Source: CAZJPD01 sp964547795 (GTDB taxonomy: Bacteria; Pseudomonadota; Alphaproteobacteria; Rickettsiales; Midichloriaceae). From it: a stretch of 6,210 bases of DNA. Positions 1 through 5,713 of the stretch are shown here, in pieces. How positions within the stretch are numbered: the stretch's first letter is position 1; each line of letters opens with the position of its first letter. Below the pieces are notes generated by a model, which searched no databases, was not told the origin of the DNA, and was given only the letters and a program-made list of their open reading frames with translations. Position numbers and translations under genes: made by a program. The DNA lies in contig CAZJPD010000045.1 in NCBI GenBank assembly GCA_964547795.1, positions 1 through 6,210 on the forward strand, read 5' to 3'.

Positions 1-595
1 TGTCCAGTAAGAATCTTACAAACATTTGAAATGAGAAATATTCAACATGAAATGTTGATATTTGCGGGATTAAATGAAGGAATATTTCCAAGTACTAATT
101 TGGATCATGGGTATTTTCAGCCATATACCAGAGTAGCAAGCAAGTTAAAATCTTTTGATACAGAACTTGGGTTTATGGAATATGATTTTGTTAATTCATG
201 CTTTAATCGTAAGGTGGTTCTCAGCTATTCAGAATCTTTAGATAATAAAAATGCTAGGAGTAGCAAATGCAGGTGGCTTGAAAAAATCCTGATTTGCAAA
301 AAAGAAAAACAACGATCTGAGTTGTATACCAACAAATACAGAAATTGGATGCAGGAATTACAACACAAGAACTATAAAAAGGATATAGAGTATGTTAATA
401 TAGATATCAGCCTTAGACCTAAGGAAATATATGTTAGTGGCATAGAAAAACTCATTTCAAATCCATACGTATATTATGCAAAATATATTTTGAAACTTGA
501 GTCTTTAGAAGACATTGCCAGGCAGTCGGTAAAAAAAGAATTTGGAGTAATTTTACATAATGTTCTATCTAAAATCTCTTTGAAAGATTTTAGTA
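1..595 (+). CDS. addB: AddB-like double-strand-break repair protein, middle part (5' end outside window, 3' end in N gap)
   Basis: The frame is open from base 1, so the gene starts left of the window; the ATG at 31 is internal. The translation matches the alphaproteobacterial AddB layout. A helicase-like core end (LIFAGLNEGIFP, about residues 20-31 of the visible part) is followed by the GFMEYDF and SKCRWLEKIL region. Next comes the start of the nuclease domain (VSGIEKLISNPYVYYAKYIL, then the GVILHNVL motif corresponding to GxxxHxxLE). In the family, AddB pairs with AddA to process DNA ends for RecA-dependent repair in the cytoplasm. The frame runs to the 10-N gap at 596, and the nuclease motifs continue beyond it in a different frame. 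AddB identity is well supported by motif order; whether the gene is intact is uncertain. Confidence 0.8.
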
Positions 596-605
596 NNNNN
601 NNNNN
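596..605. other. 10-N assembly gap inside addB
   Basis: Ten unknown bases interrupt addB between the GxxxHxxL motif and the region around LWSTRLENI. The true length cannot be read. A gap of length 2 modulo 3 would be needed to join the left frame directly to the downstream nuclease frame, but that frame has a TAA at 609-611 right after the gap. A change of gap length alone therefore does not restore the gene. Confidence 0.95.
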
Positions 606-611
606 ATGTAA

Positions 612-1205
612 TTCCCTATTGCTTTTATACCTTTTGGTGTTTTTTTGGCAAAGATAAAAAAGAGGCACATACCTTTTAAAATTGTAAAATTATGGTCTAC
701 ACGTCTCGAAAATATCATCAACAATGTGTACCAATATATACATAAAAGCAATATATCAACTGCTTTTAATGAGGTATCAGGTAAAACATATTTAGAACTT
801 AATAATCGTGAAATTTGCGTATCTTGTAGAGCTGATACAATTCAGCTAACCAAGAAAAATAATCTGAAGATTTTAGATTATAAAGCAGGACAGATACCTA
901 CTATCACTGAAGTGAATCAAGGAATTTATCCACAGCCAGCCATAGAAAAACTTATATTGTCTAATGGGGGATTTAAGGAAATAGATAATTCAGGATGTAA
1001 CATTGATCTAGCATATTTAGATATAAGCGGAAAATTAACGGATAATATAGAAAAACCTATTTCTATCAATGTAACAGAGGTGGAAAGCGGATTGAAAAAG
1101 CTACTTGAGAAATTTTTATGTAGTCAAAATGAGTTCTTTATAGCAACTAACAAGAAAACAAACAATAAGAATACAGATTACGTTCACTTTATCAGAACTC
1201 TATGA
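612..1205 (+). CDS. addB: AddB-like protein, C-terminal PD-(D/E)XK nuclease part (frame broken upstream)
   Basis: This is the C-terminal nuclease domain continuing the upstream fragment, in another frame. The open stretch begins just after the TAA at 609-611. The TTG at 645 is not a believable start. Visible elements: LWSTRLENI, matching the FWWPRFERI region of alphaproteobacterial AddB; RADTIQ, with the first acidic residue at about 834-836; ILDYKAGQ, the D-x-K pair at about 876-884; and GIYPQPAIE, the Q-motif, with Pro where Leu is usual. The end DYVHFIRTL matches the usual AddB ending (DYxHLAR...), so the TGA at 1203-1205 is near the natural terminus. No addA follows. Between the gap and about 665, a 7-T run (640-646) and a 6-A run (656-661) could hold indels, real or from sequencing. 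The gene is either a pseudogene or badly resolved at the contig edges. Confidence 0.7.
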   Translation, partial: FPIAFIPFGVFLAKIKKRHIPFKIVKLWSTRLENIINNVYQYIHKSNISTAFNEVSGKTYLELNNREICVSCRADTIQLTKKNNLKILDYKAGQIPTITEVNQGIYPQPAIEKLILSNGGFKEIDNSGCNIDLAYLDISGKLTDNIEKPISINVTEVESGLKKLLEKFLCSQNEFFIATNKKTNNKNTDYVHFIRTL

Positions 1206-1290
1206 AACCAGAAAGGTATAGTATTATGATGATTTTGAAGCTTTATCCTATAATCAGCTCCTTTCTATGTACAAACCTTAACTCCCTTTG

Positions 1291-1331
1291 CTATAAAGTT
1301 TATAGTTAATTGACTATAATTTTCTATTTTT
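1291..1331 (+). terminator. Weak hairpin terminator candidate between convergent addB and tenA
   Basis: TATAGT (1301-1306) and ACTATA (1313-1318) form a 6-bp stem with a 6-base loop, followed on the + strand by the T-rich ATTTTCTATTTTT (1319-1331). A competing 7-bp inverted repeat, CTATAAA (1291-1297) and TTTATAG (1299-1305), shares an arm with it but has only a one-base centre. The stems are all A/T, so the terminator would be weak. The position, 86 bases after the addB stop and reaching the tenA stop, fits. Confidence 0.35.
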
Positions 1332-1974
1332 CGATAGCCCTTTCATAGGCATCTTGCCAAAATAATAACCCAAGCTTGGTAGAAAGCTCAAATAATTTCA
1401 TCAATTTTTGCCCCTGTTTTGAATTTCTGTCAATATCTTCAATCGCTTTTTGTATAATCTCCGACATTGTCTCAACAGCTTCTAAAAATTCTTCTCCTGA
1501 ATATGTTTCAATCCATTTTGAATAAGGATTATTAGCAGATGACTTTTTCTTTATTGCATGACCAACTTCTTTATAAACATCAAAGTGGGGGAATAAAGCA
1601 ATTAAAGATTCTTCATAGCTTGCTGTATATGCAGTTGTTAGTAAAAAGTTAGTATAAAGTAAACATGCATTTTGTTTTTCAAAAACTGGCTGAATGTTAA
1701 ATTCTTTGAAATAGGAATTGTGCAGTTCTCTTTCTGCAATTAATGCACCATCTGCAAGGTGTAACAATTTTGAAAAATCTTCAATATCTGTACTCTTAGT
1801 AGCAGTAATCGCTATGGCTTTAGCAAAATCGATCAAGTATAAGGAATCCTACTGTATATAAAATTTAAACGCTTCTTGTCTAAGTGTACCATTAGCAAGT
1901 TTTTGGTTAAATCTAAGATTAATAATTTTGTTATAAAGTGGCTGAATTGATTTCCACATTTCAATAATTTTCAT
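1324..1974 (-). pseudogene. tenA: tenA relic (aminopyrimidine aminohydrolase / thiaminase II family), interrupted by in-frame TAG
   Basis: TenA hydrolyses aminopyrimidines from thiamine breakdown to HMP, feeding ThiD. The reconstructed frame has 216 codons, close to the usual 215-235. The start at 1974 has a good GGAGG and overlaps the thiD end by 14 bases. The N-terminus (MWKSIQPLY, LANGTLRQEAFKFYIQ) runs into TAG at 1849-1851, codon 42, and DSLYLIDFAKA continues in the same frame; relatives usually have Gln there (CAG to TAG is one transition). Present: Asp43, Tyr46, LAD...ERELH, Tyr134, NPYSKWIETY, LFWQDAY. Two expected catalytic positions differ, by alignment from memory: His130 in FPHFDVY where the Cys nucleophile sits in PCxWxY, and Gly202 where a Glu is usual near the C-terminus. 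LRF also replaces HPF near residue 21. The gene's own last codon is TAG, so TAG reads as stop here. A restart at TTG 1836 would lack Asp43 and has no SD. Most likely non-functional. Confidence 0.88.
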
Positions 1975-2782
1975 TTGACCTCCATAAGTTATAAAAGTGA
2001 TGAACAGGCCCTGCACCTTGACCTGTTTTATATTTAGCTCCATGCAAGATGGCTTGAGCTATGTATATTTTAGCTTCTTCTACAGCTTTTTTCATTGGCA
2101 TTTCGCAGGCTACATTTGCTGCTATTGCAGCTGAAAAAGTGCATCCTGTGCCATGCAAATTTTTTGTTTGAATTCTTTTACTTTCAAACCAATGAATTTC
2201 TTCATTAAAAAATAACAAATCCCAGCAATTGGCTTCCCATTCCAAATGCCCACCTTTAATCACTATATATTTAGAACCATGCTGAGCAATTTTATGTACA
2301 GCAGTTACCATGTCATCTCTGGATTTGATCTCCATATCTGCTAGATGTTGTGCTTCATATAAATTTGGAGTGATGATTGTAGATATCGGCAGTATATACT
2401 TTTTAAAATAATCTAAAGCTGATTTTTCCAATAGCAGATCACCACTTTTAGCAAACATAATAGGGTCTGTTACAATTGGGATATTTGGATATTTTATCAA
2501 TTCATCATAGATTGCCTTGATTACCTTGCTTTTATGAAACATTCCTATTTTTATGACATCAGCTCCTATATCCGAAATAATTGCTTGAAATTGTTCAGCT
2601 ATTGCCTTGACTGGCAAGTCATAAATTGCTTTTACTCCTGTGGTGTTTTGAATTGGTAAGGAGGTAAGTACTGTCATACCATAACAATTTAAAGCGGAAA
2701 AAGTCTTTAAATCAGCTTGGATACCTGCACCACCACTTCCATCAAATCCCGCAATACTTAATGCTTTTCTATATTTTTGCAT
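1961..2782 (-). CDS. thiD: Hydroxymethylpyrimidine / phosphomethylpyrimidine kinase ThiD
   Basis: ThiD phosphorylates HMP to HMP-P and then HMP-PP, the pyrimidine donor for ThiE. The 273 residues match the usual 265-275. Ribokinase-fold signatures in order: AGFDGSGGAGIQADLKTF (11-28), KIGM (78-81), DPIMFAKSGD (106-115), TPNLYEA (138-144), IKGGH (175-179), the anion-hole/catalytic LHGTGCTFS (209-217), and the ThiD-type ending GPVHHFYNLW (258-267). All are intact, so the enzyme should work. The ATG at 2782 gives the family's normal N-terminus. Only a weak purine-rich stretch (GGGGTAGAG) precedes it, abutting a palindromic element. Downstream it overlaps tenA. It follows thiL after a 211-base spacer and is probably on the same transcript from the thiM promoter, although a separate promoter in the spacer cannot be excluded. 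Confidence 0.96.
   Translation of the reverse strand: MQKYRKALSIAGFDGSGGAGIQADLKTFSALNCYGMTVLTSLPIQNTTGVKAIYDLPVKAIAEQFQAIISDIGADVIKIGMFHKSKVIKAIYDELIKYPNIPIVTDPIMFAKSGDLLLEKSALDYFKKYILPISTIITPNLYEAQHLADMEIKSRDDMVTAVHKIAQHGSKYIVIKGGHLEWEANCWDLLFFNEEIHWFESKRIQTKNLHGTGCTFSAAIAANVACEMPMKKAVEEAKIYIAQAILHGAKYKTGQGAGPVHHFYNLWRSNENY
1979..1983 (-). promoter_or_regulatory. Shine-Dalgarno of tenA, inside the thiD 3' end
   Basis: On the minus strand GGAGG is followed by TCAA and then ATG at 1974. This fixes the tenA start and lies within the last codons of thiD, so the two genes were translated as an overlapping pair. An in-frame extension upstream to 2043 lies wholly within thiD and is not needed. 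Confidence 0.7.
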
Positions 2783-2795
2783 ATTACTCTACCCC

Positions 2796-2897
2796 GTCAT
2801 TGCGAGCCAACGTAGTGGGCGTGGCAATCCACTCTTATACTGAGGGCTTTGCCTAATACCTGGATCACCACGGTCGCTGTTGCGACCTCGTGATGAC
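2796..2897. repeat. Palindromic element A (Rickettsiales-type), two hairpins, in thiL-thiD spacer
   Basis: The element opens with GTCATTGCGAG (2796-2806) and closes with CTCGTGATGAC (2887-2897), which are inverted copies matching at 9 of 11 positions. The left half is GTCATTGCGAG, an imperfect CCA...TGG centre, then CGTGGCAATCCA (2820-2831). The right half is GGATCACCACG with a perfect inner stem GGTCGC (2872-2877) / GCGACC (2882-2887) and outer arms ATCAC (2864-2868) / GTGAT (2890-2894). A 30-base spacer separates the halves. The left half shares both its conserved boxes with element B. Elements with these boxes are known as dispersed repeats in Rickettsia and relatives; family assignment is from memory. 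The rest of the spacer (2898-2993) is AT-rich with only a tiny TTCGT/ACGAA hairpin near 2914-2927. Confidence 0.8.
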
Positions 2898-2993
2898 AGG
2901 TTATGTGGTTTTCTTCGTGATAACGAATTGGATGAATTTTTTTGTGATGACGATATATTCTCGCTATATAAATGATGCATACTATAATCCATA

Positions 2994-3992
2994 TTAAAAA
3001 TGTTCAAAATCTTGATAAGTATTGAGAAATGGTGTGCCATCTACTGAATAAAAAATATTTTTTTCTTTCTTGGCAATGATACGACCTATTTGATAAAACT
3101 CTTTATTAAATGTTGATAAGTAGGCATCACTTAAAGGCTGTAGTCCCTCAGGATGTCCCTCAGGATGCACAGTAAAAATCAATATGTAATCCTCGCCACC
3201 TGTCAGCAAAAATTTATTTACATCCCAGTTATTTTCCTTGCTTGCTATCTCTAAACCCTGATTTTTTGGTATTTGCTCTATAAATACATTTGCTGAACAA
3301 TTTGATGCTATACATAACCTACTTAAATCTTTATTCAACCCATCAGAACAATCCATCATCGCATGCACATCCTTGCATTTAGCTAAAAACCTAGCCTCTT
3401 CCAAATATATATAAGGCAAACAATGTTGTTCTATAAGTCTTTTACTAACCTTATCCCGTTGCTTAACATCCTTATTAAGAAGTTCTAACCCTACAGATGA
3501 TAAGCCAGGCTTTCCAGTTAGACATATAATATCCCCTACCCTTGCAGTATGACGATATTTTATCTCATTGTTTTTTGCTTCTCCAATTATCGTTACCGAT
3601 ATGAAAAATTTTGATTTGGAGGATACAGTATCCCCTCCTATGCTGTATATACCATGTTGAGATATTCCATTTTTTACACCTTCTATATACTGCTCTATAA
3701 ACGAATCGTTTAAATGAGAAGGGATTGCACAGGAGAATAATATAAATTTCGGTATTCCCCCCATTCCTGCTATGTCGCTTACATTGACTTTGACGGACTT
3801 AGCACCCAAATTTTGCGGGCTAATAGTGTCTAAGGTAAAGTGTACATCTTCAACTAAAGTATCTGTTGAAATCAACCATGAAGATTTAGAATCCCTTGGA
3901 ATTACAGCACAATCATCACCCATGCCTAATATTCCTTTGGGTAGTGATTGTTGCTTGAAAAAGCCTATGATATCTTCCTCAGTATATAGCAT
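2994..3992 (-). CDS. thiL: Thiamine-monophosphate kinase ThiL
   Basis: ThiL uses ATP to turn thiamine monophosphate into thiamine diphosphate, the active cofactor and the ligand of the upstream riboswitch. The 332 residues fit the family (about 310-350). Motifs of the PurM/ThiL fold in order: GMGDDCAVI (23-31), STDTLVEDVHF (42-52), KSVKVNVSDIAGMGG (65-79, Mg/ATP site), GGDT (119-122), GDIICLTG (153-160), MMDCSDGLNKDL (212-223), TGGEDY (264-269). The N-terminus at 3992 is right for the family, although no clear SD precedes it. Just after TGGEDY a 12-base tandem duplication adds HPEGHPEG (276-283). A repeat-bearing spacer lies on each side, so thiL is not overlap-coupled to thiE or thiD. All catalytic motifs are intact. 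Confidence 0.96.
   Translation of the reverse strand: MLYTEEDIIGFFKQQSLPKGILGMGDDCAVIPRDSKSSWLISTDTLVEDVHFTLDTISPQNLGAKSVKVNVSDIAGMGGIPKFILFSCAIPSHLNDSFIEQYIEGVKNGISQHGIYSIGGDTVSSKSKFFISVTIIGEAKNNEIKYRHTARVGDIICLTGKPGLSSVGLELLNKDVKQRDKVSKRLIEQHCLPYIYLEEARFLAKCKDVHAMMDCSDGLNKDLSRLCIASNCSANVFIEQIPKNQGLEIASKENNWDVNKFLLTGGEDYILIFTVHPEGHPEGLQPLSDAYLSTFNKEFYQIGRIIAKKEKNIFYSVDGTPFLNTYQDFEHF
3144..3167. repeat. Perfect 12-bp tandem duplication inside thiL
   Basis: TCCCTCAGGATG occurs twice back to back (3144-3155, 3156-3167). Read on the minus strand it encodes a doubled HPEG in the segment after the TGGEDY motif. The length is a multiple of three, so the frame is kept. Confidence 0.9.
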
Positions 3993-4033
3993 AGATCATT
4001 AAAATTTATATTACTTATGAATAAAATTTACTT

Positions 4034-4111
4034 GTCATTGCGAGATTGCAACAGCAATCGTGGCAATCCAGAAGATAACTATATAAAAATAGATTGCCAC
4101 GCATGCTCTGC
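4034..4111. repeat. Palindromic element B (same family as A), truncated by the 100-N gap
   Basis: GTCATTGCGAG (4034-4044) and CGTGGCAATCCA (4059-4070) are identical to the boxes of element A. Between them is a perfect inner stem, GATTGC (4044-4049), loop AACA, GCAATC (4054-4059). The outer arms are ATTGC (4038-4042) and GCAAT. After a 21-base spacer the mirrored half begins with GATTGCCACG (4092-4101) and GCATGCTCTGC before the Ns. GTGGCAATC (4060-4068) and GATTGCCAC (4092-4100) are perfect inverted copies. The element lies in the same orientation as element A and is 31 bases beyond the thiL-start side edge of the spacer (4003). Confidence 0.82.
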
Positions 4112-4211
4112 NNNNNNNNNNNNNNNNNNNNNNNNNNNNNNNNNNNNNNNNNNNNNNNNNNNNNNNNNNNNNNNNNNNNNNNNNNNNNNNNNNNNNNNNN
4201 NNNNNNNNNNN
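4112..4211. other. 100-N scaffold gap between thiE and thiL
   Basis: Exactly 100 unknown bases, the conventional placeholder for a gap of unknown size. The left edge lies within palindromic element B, so the repeat probably caused the assembly break. The thiE-thiL spacer could be longer than it appears and could hide a gene. Confidence 0.95.
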
Positions 4212-4262
4212 CTTATATATTAACACAACCTCTATACCTAACTGATTTATGATATAGCTCAT
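4212..4262 (-). other. Possible start of a gene overlapping the thiE stop, lost in the gap
   Basis: An ATG at 4262 overlaps the thiE TGA in the ATGA arrangement common in coupled operons. It opens a frame of 17 codons (MSYIINQLGIEVVLIYK) that runs uninterrupted into the N gap. The far side of the gap in the nominal frame is palindromic repeat, so any gene would have to lie mostly in missing sequence. Seventeen codons are too few to identify or prove a gene; chance is a good explanation. Confidence 0.2.
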
Positions 4263-4903
4263 GCTTCTAATGTAATTTTATTTATTATATCTTTAAACCT
4301 CTGTGCTTGCTTATACGGATTATCATTGTTAAAAATTGCAGCACTAACTGCAACTCCATCAACCTTTTGCTTCATGACACTTTCAACGTTGTCCAATGTA
4401 ATGCCACCAATTGCTATTGTTGGCTTTGTTTTTGTTTTTACCATTGATGAAAGTGCATCTAAATTTATGGGTTCTGTAATATCAAGCTTGGTTTTAGTGG
4501 AAAAAATCGGGCTTATTGATAGATAATCAGCATATTGATTCTGTTCATCATTTAGCTGATTTGCATGATTGATTGAAATCCCTATTATGCAATCCTTTTC
4601 TAAAATTTGCCTTGCTTTTTTCAATCCAATATCAGATTGCCCTACATGTAAGCCTTCAGCATGGACTTCTTTTGCGATACTTATATTGTCATTGATAAAC
4701 AAGGGAACTTTGTATTTTGTAGTGATTTTTTTGCACTGTTTTGCCAGTCTTATGCATTGATCAAACTCTAAATCTTTTTCCCTCAATTGGACAGCTGTCA
4801 CCCCGCCTAATATAGCTTGTTCAATTATATATAAAAATTTCCTTTCACTAACACTGCGATTCCGATTTGTAATCAGATATAATCGGAGCTTTTCCCTTAA
4901 CAT
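4259..4903 (-). CDS. thiE: Thiamine-phosphate synthase ThiE
   Basis: ThiE joins HMP-PP with thiazole phosphate to give thiamine monophosphate and pyrophosphate. The 214 residues are typical. TIM-barrel signatures in order: VQLREKD (38-44), FINDN (69-73), GLHVGQSD (84-91), GIS (108-110), SPIFSTKTK (131-139), PTIAIGGI (161-168, phosphate site), GVAVSAAI (183-190). Every expected motif is present, so it should be active. The start ATG at 4903 overlaps the thiM stop by 7 bases (ATGTTAA), and there is no clear SD of its own, so translation is probably coupled to thiM and thereby controlled by the same riboswitch. It takes its substrates from ThiM and ThiD and passes the product to ThiL, all encoded here. 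Confidence 0.96.
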   Translation of the reverse strand: MLREKLRLYLITNRNRSVSERKFLYIIEQAILGGVTAVQLREKDLEFDQCIRLAKQCKKITTKYKVPLFINDNISIAKEVHAEGLHVGQSDIGLKKARQILEKDCIIGISINHANQLNDEQNQYADYLSISPIFSTKTKLDITEPINLDALSSMVKTKTKPTIAIGGITLDNVESVMKQKVDGVAVSAAIFNNDNPYKQAQRFKDIINKITLEA

Positions 4904-5712
4904 TGCAAAATTTTTAAAGAATTTAAAAATTCTTCCTTCTTTAGGGCATATAAAACGTCCAAAAACATCTGTTGAAACGAACCAGGGGCATCTGCTTTTT
5001 CTCCTGCAATACTTCCAGCAACTCCGTATATTGAGGTTGCAGCAACAGTAGCTATCAATGGATCATCCTTAACAGCGATGAAACAAGCTATAAACGAGGT
5101 TAAAGCACATCCCATTCCTGTTACTTTTTGCATCAAGTGATGACCATTAGAAAGCTTATATATCAGCTTGCCATCGGTTATATAATCGTCTTCTCCGGTC
5201 ATAGCAATCACTGTGTTATGGTTTATAGCAACGCGTTTAGCTGATTCCAATACCAGGCTAGAAGATATTGTGCTATCTACACCTTTTGAAGAGCTTTGCC
5301 GATTAGCATCTTTCTTTACGTCTAGTGATAAAATTTCAGAAGGATTTCCCCTAACAACAGTAATAGGATAGTTTTTAAGCACGTCTCTGGCAAATTCAGT
5401 TCTAAACCTCGTTGCTCCAGATGCTACGGGGTCAAATACAACTGGTATTTTGTTATTTGTGGTTATCTTCAAAGTTCTTTTAATATCTTTTTTCCATACA
5501 GCATCTAACATCCCAATATTGATGGATATTGCACCTGTAGCCTTGTACAAATCCTCAAACTCTTCAGCAATATTAGACATTATAGGGGATGCACCAGTTG
5601 CAAGCAAAACATTTGCCACATACTGCATCACCACAAAATTCGTGATGTTTTGGATTAACGGTTGTTGTTGTCTTACCTTTTCAAAGGTAGACCAAATTCT
5701 TTCTTCTATCAT
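4897..5712 (-). CDS. thiM: Hydroxyethylthiazole kinase ThiM
   Basis: ThiM phosphorylates 4-methyl-5-(2-hydroxyethyl)thiazole with ATP, the salvage entry for the thiazole half of thiamine. The 271 residues match the usual 260-275. Ribokinase-like motifs: PLIQNITNFVVM (18-29, thiazole-binding region), GASPIMS (40-46), DPVASGAT (94-101), RGNPSE (121-126), KGVDS (143-147), TGEDDYITDG (172-181), VTGMGCALTS (197-206) with the conserved Cys202. No key motif is missing. The start ATG at 5712 lies one base after the 3' strand of riboswitch helix P1, with GGAGG ten bases upstream inside the aptamer. It is the first gene of the thiM-thiE-thiL-thiD-tenA cluster. Its presence without thiazole synthesis genes nearby points to thiazole salvage. 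Confidence 0.96.
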   Translation of the reverse strand: MIEERIWSTFEKVRQQQPLIQNITNFVVMQYVANVLLATGASPIMSNIAEEFEDLYKATGAISINIGMLDAVWKKDIKRTLKITTNNKIPVVFDPVASGATRFRTEFARDVLKNYPITVVRGNPSEILSLDVKKDANRQSSSKGVDSTISSSLVLESAKRVAINHNTVIAMTGEDDYITDGKLIYKLSNGHHLMQKVTGMGCALTSFIACFIAVKDDPLIATVAATSIYGVAGSIAGEKADAPGSFQQMFLDVLYALKKEEFLNSLKILQC

Positions 5713-5713
5713 A

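Noticed and set aside
1201..1281. Shifted continuation of addB (LYETRKV, stop, YYDDFEALSYNQLLSMYKP)
   Set aside because: The AddB family ends soon after the DYxHLAR-like motif, which is already reached at DYVHFIRTL. The continuation needs both a frameshift and a stop readthrough and resembles nothing I know.
1849..1851. Reading TAG as an amino acid (recoding) in tenA
   Set aside because: The same gene ends with TAG at its natural C-terminus (1324-1326), no recoding signal is visible, and nearby genes need no recoding. A nonsense mutation is simpler.
2789..3040. 83-codon minus-strand frame across element A and the thiL end
   Set aside because: It is made of repeat sequence plus an out-of-frame shadow of thiL. 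It has no SD or domain, and it overlaps the real thiL C-terminus.
4017..4111. Plus-strand frame running through element B into the gap
   Set aside because: Its codons are the palindromic repeat and Ns, with no supporting start signal or homology.
2796..4111. CRISPR-like or transposon interpretation of the repeated palindromes
   Set aside because: There are only two distant copies with no regular spacers, no transposase and no target duplications. They fit short dispersed palindromic elements.
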